Source: Neolentinus lepideus HHB14362 ss-1
Taxonomy: Eukaryota; Basidiomycota; Agaricomycetes; Gloeophyllales; Gloeophyllaceae
DNA length: 64,000 bases
Reading direction: 5' to 3'
NCBI GenBank assembly: GCA_001632425.1
Contig: KV425571.1
Location: 87,460-151,459 of the forward strand
The position numbers and the translations under genes are program-made. Numbering within the stretch: position 1 is the stretch's first letter; each line of letters begins with the position of its first letter. Below, piece by piece: positions 45,519 to 57,190 of this stretch. The notes under the pieces were generated by a model. The model saw only the letters and a program-made list of their open reading frames with translations, searched no databases and was not told the origin of the DNA.

Positions 45519-47444
45519 TCAGCATGCATATGATAAGATTATTGTGACATGGCCTACGATTTTGTGCGAGCTGGACAGTTGAGGCTTTTGACTGTATCTT
45601 TTGTTAAGGATCTCTCTATGCTCGCACGATTAACGCAGCGCTTTATCCATGAGAGATCGTCTCACCTGACCGACCTCAGGAGCTGTGCGTAGCTTTGATC
45701 AGGGTTGCGTTCTATAAGGAGTCAATTCGGACCATTGGATTAGAAGTTGGAAATACGCGGACTCAGCGATAATGTGAACGCCTGCAGCTGCTGTGAGATA
45801 TTGGCCCAAGTAGATATTGGTGACGGACACATACATAGCTCATAGCACCCACAGCAACACCGCCCTCAGAAGTATCAGCGCTAGTCTGTGAATCTGTGCA
45901 TCCACTAAAACATATCTAGCGGGGCATTGAATCGGTCAAATACAACTTGCTACTGATGTTACGTGAACGTACGACATCTGCGGGAGAGGTCCGTTCCTTA
46001 CGGAACTGAGGAGTCACTTGAGGGGCTGATTTGACTCTTCCATCTGAATGATACTGGCAGGAGAAACGACTGTTAACCCATGCCAAAATGCCAGGATCGT
46101 CTACTCACAAGGAAAGGAAGGTCTGTATACGAATGAGTTCACTTGACCACACAGTCTTTGGAAAGCACGCACCTAAGATGGAGCCCGAGTGGCAGGACTA
46201 GTGCGATAGAATATCAGTGGAGGGGAAAATCGCTACCTCTGAACATACGTCGAAAACAGCCTACAGAATAATAAGGTAGAGCATTGGCATAACTTCATGG
46301 GACTGGTTCGATAGACATGGTACTTACCGTCAAGCGGCAAGCTGGCGGCAGGGGCCTGACCTAGATCTCCCAATGAGCACATTTTAGAGGAATTAGAGGC
46401 GTAATCGACAGCAAACCAGTATCATATGCAAATCCTATCAAACTCGTCTAGCCTAGTACCGCGCTTCCAGGTATATAGAACCTACATCATCTAGAATGAT
46501 CCCAGCCTGCTTGTAATCCACTGGATATATATCTTGTGTTGGTGTGAGTTACCGGTAGATCAAGACATAGGCAATTATATAACCTTCGTCAAAACCGTCA
46601 GGTTCATCGCCATCGAGATCCTTGGTTCGCCCACCATGGCCGGAGTCTACACGCCGTCATTACTATTGTATCAAAAGTGGATACAAGTTCACCAATTACG
46701 CACAGTGTATGAATAAGGAGTCATGAGGCTGTGCATCCTTGACAAGCCAACGCATTGCACCAATAATGTTTTTTTTTGTCGGAATACCCCTTGGATTTCG
46801 GGTGTCATCACAAAGTAGGACCATATCCTCGTCGCGAAAGCCGTAATGCTCTGTATTAAAAGTAGAGATACGTTCATTCAGTACAAAAGGAGCACTTACC
46901 CCGGAGGAATCGATAGGCGTCTTCTGCATCGTTGATACATCCGTGAAGTTCCGAATGTTGACCCGTATAGTTTATACCAATCTATCAACAAATTCAAGAG
47001 AGCTCAGGTAACAGCACCGGTGAGAGTGCTCACGCAAAGAGCCTTCTTTTTCCCAGTACAACGAGAATACTGGAAGTCCGGGTGTTGCAACGGCGGCAGC
47101 TGGTTCTGCTGTGAGTGTGAAGGATACTGTGCGTGCTGCGTGGGCGCGGGATATTGACTGTTCTGATTTTGTGGTTGCAAGTGACTGTGGCGATGTGAAT
47201 GCGACGTCGAATGCTCCTGGGACTGTGCGGGCGGTCGACTATGACTGCGGCTATGGCTGGATGGATGATAGTCGTCCAATGCAGAATGTCGCGTCTGTCT
47301 ATCGTCATGATGACTTCTACTGCCTTGGGCGTATACGACATGGGCGCCTTCTGGGATTTGCACCGTTTGACCATCATCATATACTGCCTGGGCCGGAGCA
47401 TTGGCAAGCGCAGGATTTCCGACGGATTGGTCTGGAAAAGGCAT
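45519..47444 (-). CDS. Type I metacaspase, copy B
   Basis: Paralog of the copy A protease. It starts at the ATG at 47444 ([17 protein letters not shown]) with the same His/Gln/Ser-rich prodomain ending GKKKALC. Spliced exons preserve the catalytic His ([16 protein letters not shown]) and the catalytic Cys (DSCHSGSIL near 46185), the RLTAVFD strand, the p10 part and the C-terminus [14 protein letters not shown], stop at 45519. The prodomain differs from copy A by in-frame losses (a shorter Gln-rich stretch), while exon borders are shared. As in copy A, I cannot find the exon expected between VDYKQAG..LDD and [11 protein letters not shown], so this feature predates the duplication. Confidence 0.83.
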
Positions 47445-48293
47445 TTGAACTGCATCACGATCAGGCCTAGCTAAACTGTCAGAGGTAGCCTGCGATGCTT
47501 AGTGAACCAGAGCCTACAAGGGCTGGTGCCTGGGTCCGGCGCTCGATGGTGAGTGATTTGTTGCCAGTCGAAAGATTAGAACTCACACAGAGGAACGACG
47601 AGGTCTCCGCGAATGAGCCCAAAACTTAGGAAAAGCTGGCCAGTTCATTACAGCGTGTCACTGTGTACTAGGGGCAGCGATACAGCACAGGGTTCCCTGG
47701 AACGTTATTTGGGTTATGAATTCTCAAGGTTAACGCTCACCTAGAGACGCCCATGGCCTGTTCCTAGTCCTAGTCCAAACTCTTAAAACCTGTCTTTTCC
47801 CGATTAGAGACAGGGGCGTGGGTTAACTCGCCCGCATTGCGTCAGTTTGTACTTCGAAAGAGGACCACTCTCCGAGTCTTCGGATCAATGCTGAGGTATG
47901 TCACGTGACACAACCGGGAAGCGCCACGAAAATCGCGGTCTGTATACTACTCTATCACTGGCACGTCTGGCCTGCATATTGACAAAGAGGTTAAGCGTAG
48001 GTGTACAACATATAAGCCCGATCCGGACTTCATTGTATGTACACCGCCCACCTTTGGCTGTGCTTACAGCCTTCGACTTCCCGGATGTGGTTCTGTCTCA
48101 TAACGCAACGCTGTCTGTGATCTTATCACACAGCCCACTAAAACTTTCCTCATTCTGGAGTGAATATTGATTTGACACAAGCAGCGCTTTCTCTAGCCAC
48201 AGGACTGCATTGTCCGATATAAAGCAACAGCAGAGATGTTTGTAATCCTTTCAGCGTCAATACTTTCTACATTCCGCATTACATCTATCACCT
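47445..48293. other. Divergent promoter region of metacaspase B and pseudokinase B
   Basis: About 850 bases without a gene; corresponds to 25774-27294 minus the copy A insertion. Confidence 0.5.
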
Positions 48294-49481
48294 ATGGTGC
48301 AATCGCTTTACCGGAATGTGAGTCTAGGCCCACCTTTGAAAATAAACTTCTCTCTGAACGCTACCCTAGTTTGAACGCACACGGAAGAGTCTCCTGTCTA
48401 TGGCCTCCTGCGAAGAGGATGGAAGCGCATTTGGATATGAAAATACTCCTATATCCTCCAAGCTCGAATCAGATAGCTATTTAGCTCGTTACAAAAATCA
48501 GACTGTCGTCGTTAGGTTCTGGCGAATGCGTCGCGACGATTACCGAAGCATCCAGTCGGTCAAAGTATGAACTTGCCCCATACTTCTGACGTAGCTGACG
48601 TATACTTTCGTACAGATGCTTCACCGAGAATCAGAAGAATGGAAACAACTGTGTCATCCCAATCTAGCCGAATTTATCGGGGTAGCAGAAACCGCCTGTT
48701 TCATGCCCGGGATCATCACTCGATTCTATAGGAACAGAAATATCTTGCACTACATGGCAACAAACCGCGATGTAGATGTGCTACGTCTTGTGAGTATATA
48801 ACAGATAGAAATTTGAACGAAATACCCACGCTTTTCTTAGCTTCACGGTGTGGCATGTGCTCTCAGTTACTTACACAGCCGTGCAAAGCCAGCAGTCCAC
48901 GGCAATGTCAGAGCAGTAGGTGTCTTTGTTTCATCGCACTCCCTCTTCATTCAAATTCCATCTTTAGTCCAATATCCTCATCAGCGACTCCGGCGAAGCC
49001 GTTCTCAGCGACTATGGGATGTCTCGTGTTGCCGACTTCGCAGTCCACTTTGCTCGACCCTCTGCGAATATATTTGAGGATGCCAGATGGCAGGCACCTG
49101 AGATCTTCAGCGGCTCTATTGAGAATGACGAACGATGGGGAGCGACGCCAGCGACAGATACGTACAGCTTCGGGATGACATGTCTAGAGGTGTGATCCAT
49201 CTTTCAGTGTCCGATTTGGTCTCCGTTCACGGTTTATCTAGGTTTGTACTGGAGAAGTGCCTTTTCCCAGCCGAAGATTTTTCGCGCAGGATCTGATTGA
49301 AGTTTCGAGAGGAGCCCGGCCAGAAAGACCGGAAGTGGAGAAGTATCCGCTCGTGAACGAAGATATGTGGGACATAATGGAGTCCTGCTGGCAGCAAAGG
49401 GCTGAGCGCCGACCTTCTATGACCGTTGTCGAACAATGGATAGGTCTCATTGGTATAGTGCGGGATATAGGAACGAGTTGA
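48294..49481 (+). CDS. Tyrosine-kinase-like pseudokinase, copy B
   Basis: Same exon plan as copy A: 24-base first exon (MVQSLYRN), 51-base intron, then FERTRKSLLSMASCEEDG and the kinase fold. Between about 48418 and 49371 the sequence is about 99% identical to copy A with introns included, and the differences I counted there are all transitions. Arg in place of the VAIK lysine (VRFW), HGN in place of HRD and DYG in place of DFG are all preserved. The C-terminus differs (SCWQQRAERRPSM, ending DIGTS). Copy B also has an internal ATG (SLLSMASC) where copy A has ATA, so a shorter start is possible. Function is unknown; catalysis is unlikely. Confidence 0.8.
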
Positions 49482-50171
49482 TTTTCTCAGTGTGTTACGT
49501 TGGTGAGACTGTTTTGTGTTGAGATCATTGACACCCGATCGGCAAGGGTGCGATGAAAAAGATGTGGCGTCTCGTCACAGAAATAGGATTCGAGCATAGT
49601 TCAGCGTTGTCCCTACTCTCCACCTTTTTCCTCAGTCGTTCTTGTCCACGGCTGAGGTGAGTCCGTTGTATCCGCTCGTAGTTTATATCATGTACATTAA
49701 TATGTGCCTAGCACTCGATTGTACAGGTACACAGTATTACATAAAGCCGTTGTCATACCCAGCTGAGGACTCGATTGCACACCTTCTACATCTTGGTGTG
49801 TTGATGACCCCCCTCTTTCACTTTGTCTTAGCGAAATCATGTTAATTTACTTCATCACGTATTTAGTATAGTCCATCTGTCTTACTGGAACCGTCGCGCA
49901 TGGCTGGCTGTCTGGACTGTATTGTCTATGTAGATGCTTATGAGGCGATCTTGTAAGATAGTGGCATGCGTGGCGTGCATATGCCGAGAACCTCCTCTTT
50001 GTTCTCGCCACGGACACAGCAATTGCAGTGGGAATTCGTATGCCACCACTTTGTTGGTGTCCGGGCCGGAGGTATTTAAGAGCGCGGGAAATGTGGCCAC
50101 AGACAAACTCATCCTTCTTTGCCTGCCACAACATCTTCCTGATTTCCCATCTGCCAACGATACTCTCCACA
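49482..50171. other. Intergenic stretch between pseudokinase B and orphan gene B
   Basis: About 690 bases with no supported gene; the counterpart of 28490-29167. Confidence 0.45.
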
Positions 50172-51386
50172 ATGTTCTCAAACACATATTCGTACTCGTA
50201 TCCTTACACCTTCGACGACTCCACCCAGTGCATGCCGAGTCCCGTCGCGTACGAGCACGGTGAAGGCCACAGTACTCCTTCCACGTCGAACGAACCCTGG
50301 GATTTCTGTTCATCTAGAGTAAGATTCAATTCCATACAACAGCCTGTCTAGAAGCTAATGCACAGTCCTAAGCAGTTATTCGCATCCTCTAGGCGACTCA
50401 TGCAGCGACACATAGACGTGCCACAATACTCGCCACCATGCACGACACGTCCACCGCCCCTGCACGCACCCTACATCGCTCAGCCCAAGCCACGACATGC
50501 AAACCCAGACTGGCTCACACCAAATCTCGAGTCTAGAGCCGGCATTTCCGCCTACGACGTCGACCTGGGCGACTGGCCCAACTATCCGTGCCACACCGAG
50601 TGCCACAGGCGGAGAAGTTTCCTCGGCATGACAGAGGCATCTGCATACAGTCCGACAGTACCTTCTTTTGAGACAAAGCTGCCTTGGTTATACGATGTCA
50701 GTCCCCCAGCTGCGACTCTTCCCAAACCATCGTTCGGCCACACAGCAAACAAGACGTATGGACACCTCCCAGCAGAGCTCATGAATGAGCTCGGCTTACT
50801 AGCACTGCGCGGCTCTTACAGCTCGCCATACACCATTTCGCCAGAGTCAAACACGAGCACCACCACCTCGCCCGATCCGCGCCACACCCAGCTACTGGAC
50901 ATGGTGCTCCATGAGATCGCGCAGCAGCAAGAATCGAGCTCGACGACCGGCTACCGTGACGACGCGATGGAACACCATTCGAGGATCCACGAGATATCTC
51001 ATCGGAACCAGGAGCAGCTCTGCTATGAACCAAGAGTCACGGCGCAGGAAGCACAGCTAGCAGAAGAGCTTCTCAGCATCGTCAACAGTTTACAAAGTAC
51101 AAAGCTGCTCTATGAACACGCGTTCCACCCAGGACCCACGGTCACCGTTGACAAAGCACAAGAGGCAGACGACCTGTTGGGCCACATCAACGGTGAAGGA
51201 GGAGACACCAGGCGTTCGACGGGAACATTCCGACGAGAGACGGGATTCGATGCTATCTCTGGGCAAGGGTACGTCGGGAGAGAAAGAGAACTCGCCAGGG
51301 ACGAAGAGCGCAGACGAAAAAGGGTGCTACTGGGTATACTCAATTCCGAAGGGCACCGACATGCTCGCAGTCTGTGGGGATCATGA
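50172..51386 (+). CDS. Orphan gene, copy B
   Basis: Counterpart of 29168-30379, roughly 90% identical at protein level. It starts MFSNTYSYSYPYTFDDS at 50172. The first segment ends in TAG at 50349-50351, and the same frame continues with KLMHSPKQLFASSRRLM to the stop at 51386. The 33 bases 50319-50351 (GTAAGA...GTCTAG) could be a mini-intron, as in copy A; the start may also be Met 50358. The acidic helices (VTAQEAQLAEELL) and the C-terminal YVGRERELARDEERRRK are conserved. No known domain. Confidence 0.65.
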
Positions 51387-51529
51387 TGCGGCCACTGTCG
51401 CGATCTTTACGCTTTCCCTTGTTGTAAATCATTTGAATTTATCTGCTAGTGATGTGGAAAACGTCAATATCGTTGCGAGTGACTCTGAAAAGCTGATTGC
51501 AACTGCCACAACCAGTGCCACCTGTATAC

Positions 51530-52340
51530 TCACTCCATAATGTGCGCCCTGGTTAACGTCATCAAGTTCCACGGTCTCTGGCGACACCGTTCAGTATCAC
51601 GAAACTCAGCTGACGAGTGCGCGACTATGGGTGCCGAAGTGGACTCGCGATGCATAGTTCAGCGTCCGACATGCTCCACACGCTATTGACACCCCCAACT
51701 CGAACATGTTGCGATCCTTGAAGCACCTCTACCTCTACTTACGTGTTTTTTGCCGAGGATACGAACGTGAGGGTCAGGCCCTGCTCTCATCGCCCCATAT
51801 CGCAAAATTCCGAGAGAAGACTAGAGCGAGGAGCTACAGCAATGATCGCTGGCTGGCAAGGAATGATGCTTGGGAGACATAGAACCCTCGACAGTCAACC
51901 GCTAACACCCCGAGGAGCTCGCGATGCCCGTCTGTATTGCGGCAACCAAAATGATGTTCTAAGTCGGCAAATACAGAAGGACACCGTTCATAAGAGCGTC
52001 CCTGCAGACGAGTGCAAGAAAAGAACGACGCACCCTTCACGAAGGGCCCACAATAAACGCGCAAAACTCCGCATACACACACCTTGCCTGAATATACTAT
52101 TGCTGGACATCGCTCGCACTCTGACCATAGACGCACTTGAGTTTTTAGGGAGAAATAGTCATAGTACCAACTCACCCGAAGGAAGCCCACCAGCCACAAG
52201 CACACGCTATCGCGTCTCTCGTGAATGATAGGCAACCCCCGCGCTCTCGCATCCCAAGATAATACGAAGGCCTTACGAACCAGCCCTGAATCCGGCACGA
52301 CGTTGCCTCTACACTACCCATCCTACCTCTATCTCCCTAC
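51530..52340. other. Gap between block B and the thioesterase gene
   Basis: About 800 bases. Open frames of up to 161 codons exist on both strands but look like shadows of one another and show no family features or splice pattern. This is where a GLTP gene would stand if block B had the same right flank as block A; none is visible. Confidence 0.4.
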
Positions 52341-53875
52341 TCACGCCTCCCGCTCGTCCTTCCCTTGCGTAGGATACAACTCGCCCTCTACCACCGGCCT
52401 CCCCGCAGTCTCGTCGTTGGGATGACCCATCGACTGTTTCATCGCGTTTTTGTTCAGAAGCGTAGCGTAACGGGGTTGGATGAACGTCGCGCTGGAAATG
52501 TCAAGAAATGTCGAAGAGTGGTAGGCAGAAACGTGGAATGTGGGGGCGAGGAAAGGGTTGCGAAGGACGCACGTAATATCATATAGGACAAGGATTCATT
52601 AGCGGGGATAAGGTGATCGGGAAAAGAAAAGACTTACGTAGCTTCGACTAACACCTTGCCGTTCATGTCCTCTATTCGCCCGCTGACGGCAGCTTTGCGG
52701 CCAGAGACGGTGCCAATTTTCGCCTTAATGACTACGAACTGAAGTCGGAATAGATGGGTTGGAAGAAGAGAGTGGACGGTGATGTAGAGGGACGAATGGG
52801 AAGGGAATGCCGGGTGGGAGGAATGTTTGGCGGGAGGGCAGGTTGGTCAGTACACAGACGTCGAAATTAGTTGAGAAAAGTATGATCGATATGTTAATAT
52901 AACGTAAGGCACGTCCGGGATATCCAATAATGCAGTGCATATAGTCAGCATCGGACGATTTGCGACGGAAAGAGACATATATACGAACCTGGTCCGCCTG
53001 CGTCGGCGCGCGGTAATTTATATTAAGGTTTCCCGTTACACCAACTTTCTCCGGGAGGTTCTGAATTGCCTGATACGCAATGGTTGCATGAGTACCAAGG
53101 AGAAGTAGGGCAATTGAGGTTGATGGTTGACAGGACGAGCATAACTCTTCTAACGCATGATAGAGGTGTAATATCGAAGGAACTTGCATCCCAAGTATCG
53201 CACTTGGGCGTGCGAAGCTGGGAGACTAGAACTGACATTGACTCCCTCCACGCTGCTCTTCGATATCACACCGCCCTGCAATCCATGGAACCAGACAATA
53301 TACAGGAGACTCACCACTCGTCCAAGACCCTCATCTAAGATCGTCGCAAGTAACCCTCCATGCACAAGTCCCTCATGACCGCAGACTCCTCTCCCCAGAT
53401 GGAGAAACACCATCGCCTCGCTCTCATCCCTCCGTGCTCTTACCAACGGCCTTAGCGCGAGCTTCCCTGGTCCGTTCAACGCACCTACCGTGAGACTGTT
53501 CACCCGTCGCTCCTCCGGTATATGCGTGTACGGTCGCGTCTCGTACCATTCAGCTGCGTCTGGCGCGGAACGGGCCTGTGAGAGCAGTGGAAGGGACTGT
53601 AGGGAGTCCTCGAGAGCTTCTATGTACGGTCCGGCACGCGGATCTGAGGGGTGGAGGGGTGGAGGAGCAGAACGAGGGGCGAGATAGGTGATGAGGGTGG
53701 GTGGGTAGAGCGAGCCGAGGACGTAGGCGGACGTGCAGCCCAGAGAGAAGAGGGAGATGGAGAGTAAGGTGTTGGAGCGACGTGGCGCTGAAGGGGCAGT
53801 ATATAGTCGTGTCGGAGTCGTCTGAAGTCGTGAAATGCTTAGCAGAGAGCGATGTCTAACGCTGTTGCAGAGCAT
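52341..53875 (-). CDS. 4HBT-fold acyl-CoA thioesterase (THEM4-like), probably mitochondrial
   Basis: The ATG at 53875 starts a basic, Ser/Arg-rich leader (MLCNSVRHRSLLSISRLQ) followed by a hydrophobic span (LLSISLFSLGCTSAYVLGSL), as in THEM4-like proteins that enter or attach to mitochondria. After a variable linker the hot-dog fold appears: FLHLGRGVCGHEGLVHGG with LLATILDEGLGRV (catalytic helix), VGVTGNLNINYRAPTQADQ and FVVIKAKIGTVSGRKAAVS with EDMNGKVLVEAT. The last exon reads TFIQPRYATLLNKNAM and ends at 52341. Five or so short introns. The family hydrolyses acyl-CoA thioesters; the substrate is unknown. A broken relative is at 32085-32175/36317-36413. Confidence 0.82.
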
Positions 53876-54887
53876 CGTCGAGAGGGAGAGGTCAACGTGT
53901 ATTCGAATTCTGACCGGTATTCTCCACATCGGGTACCGGTCACCGGATCACCGCCAAGCGCAGAAGGAGCATAAACAAATCCGCTGCTCCTCGCTGCCAC
54001 TGGCAGGTGAGCAAACGACCTTGACTGGCAGTGACGATAATAAATTGGTCGTCCAATCTGTGAAGCAGCTGTATGCGAGTCGAAAGTGAAGCAGGACTCG
54101 GTCCGAGATGAGAAAACTCATATACAGCCGCTGCAAAATATTGGAGGTTGCAAGCAGATGTACATTGACTCTGGCCTTTTAGCGAGCAAGCGTCGGTACC
54201 GCGAGCTCTGGAGACGGCAGAAACTGACGGGACGGTGGGCTTGGAGCCCTGCACACAGAGAAGATGGCGGGAGAAAGAAAGAAGTGGGACGGGAATTTTT
54301 ACGGATGTACGCCTTATATACTACAGAGGGCGACAATGTGAAATAGGACGTGAAGGAAAGGAAGATAATTTGAATCCCAAAGGTGCGCGCTCTCTGTAAT
54401 AGGACATCCTCCTGCCTTATTGGGAAGGCAAATCACGAACTTGATCGCTCGCAAGAAACTCAGTTAAGGTGGCGGTCAGTCTCAGCCACATAAATTAATC
54501 CCTGCGCATCGCGATAGCTCGGCGATTGGTGCTTCCGCGACTGGACTATATTCTGAGTGCTCCTGGGCCTCAATATTTCACTAAGTGATCGAAATGCTGA
54601 TGGTGTGGTATCATGCATCCTATGATTTGACTCACAGCTTGCAAGCCATCCACAGAAGTCATGTTTCGAAGGAGAATAAGACTCTGTCTCCATTTCAAGG
54701 AGTGTGATTATTTTCTGGTTCTTCTCTCTCCATAACATAGATTGAGATTGTGCTACCTCTTCCAGTCCTGGCACGTACCTCGACTTCTATCATTTCGGTG
54801 TTGAAGTGCACAATATACCGTTTATGCGATGTACTACTTCCTTCCAAGTGCTGATTACACGAATACATTCCAGTTCAAGCGTCTTGG
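53876..54887. other. Intergenic stretch before the NmrA-like gene
   Basis: About 1 kb without a gene I can support. A 104-codon minus-strand frame at 54460-54774 has no recognisable feature. Confidence 0.4.
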
Positions 54888-55941
54888 CTACGGGTAGGTC
54901 TCCAGTAGCGCCTCCACGACACCCTTCGGTTTCCACTCCGGCCACAGCCGCATCGACCACTCCTCCTCCGTCTTAGCAGGCACACCCTCGCCCTTGTCCC
55001 ACGCGAGCTGCAGCCACGCGAGGACATACGGCTGCGTCCAGGGCGAAGGCTCGCTCGCGATTGTATGCTCCAGCTCGGAGATAGGTGTATGCGTGACTGC
55101 GATTGCCTTGCCCGTCTTGGAGATGTAGGCATTGGCAATATCTTTCATTGACTAAGGAAAATAGATGAATTGGTAAGGTGAGACATAGACGCTGGGATGG
55201 ACGTACCTTGCGATCACCCTCGATGCAGATCGTCTTCCAAAGGAACTGATCGGGAGGGAGAGTCGTGAGGATGTGTGCGACGAAGCGACCAACGTCGCGC
55301 CGGGTCGTCCAGCTGATAGGTGTCTTCCCTTCACCCGGAATGCTGATCTTGCCATTAGGGATATCCCAGCCGAAATATCTTCGCATCGCTCAGCTTCCAG
55401 TCTTCTCAATCGGCGAATGAGGACTTACGGGTTGAACGACCAATCTGCCCATTGTCCACTGAAGCACAGCAAGTACGGCAGTCCCATCTCTTCGAGCTCT
55501 TTATGCAGCTTCGTGCGGCCGGCCAGGAATTCGTCGGTGCGCCCAGTAGAACGTACACCGAACTCGGCCGGTAGGAAGAGTTTCACACCCGAAGACAGGG
55601 CTGCCTTTGCCATGCCTGGTTCAAATACGTAGCCTCCCCCACTAACAGTGGAGATGAGCACGTCGATAGAGTACTTGGAAAGGAGAGATGCGAGATCGGA
55701 GCCGGACGTATAATCCACGAGGGCGATCGTCGCGCCAAGGGCAGCGAGATTTTGTGAACTTTCGTTACTCTGATGAAGTCAGTGAAGATGCATGACCAAT
55801 GCTGAAGAGGATACGCACCCCACGGGTCAGGATGAGGACAGTGGCTACGACTCCCGCCTCCTTGAGCTTGAGAAACTCTTCAGCGATGAAGGAGCCGAGG
55901 TTGCCAGCACCGGCAATGGCGAAGTGCTTGAATCCAGACAT
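54888..55941 (-). CDS. NmrA-like / isoflavone-reductase-like NAD(P)-binding protein
   Basis: An atypical short-chain dehydrogenase with a Rossmann fold, about 300 residues. It starts at 55941 (MSGFKHFAIAGAGNLGSFIA; the GxGxxG-type dinucleotide loop is GAGNLG), then VVATVLILTRG, DVLISTVSGGGYVFEPGM, KLFLPAEFGVRS, LLCFSGQWADWSFNPYF, the family's TTRRDVGRFVAHIL and, after an intron at about 55200, SMKDIANAYISKTGKAI, ending EALLETYP at 54888. Members either reduce small aromatic substrates or act as NADP-sensing regulators (NmrA); sequence alone does not decide. Three introns, all short and in frame. No defects seen. Confidence 0.85.
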
Positions 55942-57190
55942 GAGCAAGTGCTACTGAGGCCGCCGTTGGGTAGCGTCGCCCTGTATTCTGTCTCACTTTA
56001 TACTCGTAGAGGACATTCAAGCTTAAACTGTGAGAATAGGGACACAAGGTGTAGCTGACGACGAAGCGCGGCATCGGCATTAATCATGGAGGTGTGCATG
56101 CAAAGGATGATGTATAACAGTTAGGACCTGATCGAAACAAACAAATTGAATATGACGTCGGCCGGTCGGGTCGGCTGTTGTAAAAGTTGGGAGTCAGGTC
56201 GCGGGACTCCACGTGGTATATCTTCCGTTTAGGACGATGTGGCTGGACTGAAAACACATAGGCTGAATAATTTTCTTTACCCTCATTATTTTACTATTAT
56301 ATGACTTACCACTCCTGGGGTATAAAAGAGCTACAGCTACTGAATGTACACTACCTTAGTCTCGCGCTTACTGACTGTTCTGAAAATCGTCTTTATTCGT
56401 TCGAGCTATCTAGGCAGGATGAGGACTTCCAGATGCCCCTGACCATCTTACACGCTCACTATCTCAACGGAAGTCCTCCTGTTCTGAATTTGGGAAACTT
56501 ACACCTTGCTTGGCACTAATCCAGTAGAAATCTTTAGGGAAGAGACCAGGTTTTGAGGATGGACAGCTACCGTATTTCCTACAATGCTTTATTACTTCAT
56601 TACCTACGCCGACAACCTATATTTGTAAATCCAGAACGGCTCTAATCCTATATTTCCTTTTCCTCTACTTCTTCTTCTTGTGCTCGCTCGGGAAAGGGTG
56701 GCCCAGTGCTGATCAGTTCACATTGTGGTTGTGATTTCCGATGATCTATTCAACTATACCATCACACAGACAAGATAACATTTCAGGTGTACTCCAGCTC
56801 TTACTGGGGATACAGTGTACACTCTTTCCATTAGTAGCAATACTCCTATGAACCTTCAAGGAATAAAAATCTTTGCACACGGACAACAGCTCTCACTAAG
56901 CACGTCGTACAGTGAAAATACAGTATTTTTTCACCTGACAGACAACAGACACGGGTAATCGTAAGGACAGCGGTATCAACGGGTATGATGTGTACAGACT
57001 AAGAACGTCGTACGGGATAATACAAAGACATGAGCCCATCTACGAGTTCTTGTACGAGATAAATAAAGAATCAATTAGAAGTGCAGAGTAGACAAAATAG
57101 ACCATATAAAGACAGACATATGACGAATGGAGAGTCCGTACATGTTTGAGAATGAACCTACGCTGTCAGTAGCATCTGAACTGAGATTTT
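55942..57190. other. Intergenic stretch between the NmrA-like gene and the GH5 locus
   Basis: About 1.25 kb with no supported gene, AT-rich in the second half. A 72-codon frame at 56301-56519 is probably chance. Confidence 0.4.

Larger units (their letters stand above)
45308..51529 (+). repeat. Segmental duplication, copy B
   Basis: Direct-orientation partner of 23601-30516, about 21.7 kb away, with the metacaspase, pseudokinase and orphan gene in the same order. It lacks the 684-base insertion of copy A and the ACT-rich 11-base triplet repeat seen at 24437-24470 in copy A. Confidence 0.9.

Noticed and set aside
51743..52298. Opposite-strand frames of 154-161 codons
   Set aside because: They overlap each other, show no splice signals or domains, and fall in a rearranged gap.
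54460..54774. Minus-strand frame of 104 codons
   Set aside because: No family likeness, no neighbouring exons that would extend it, and no conserved copy in the window.
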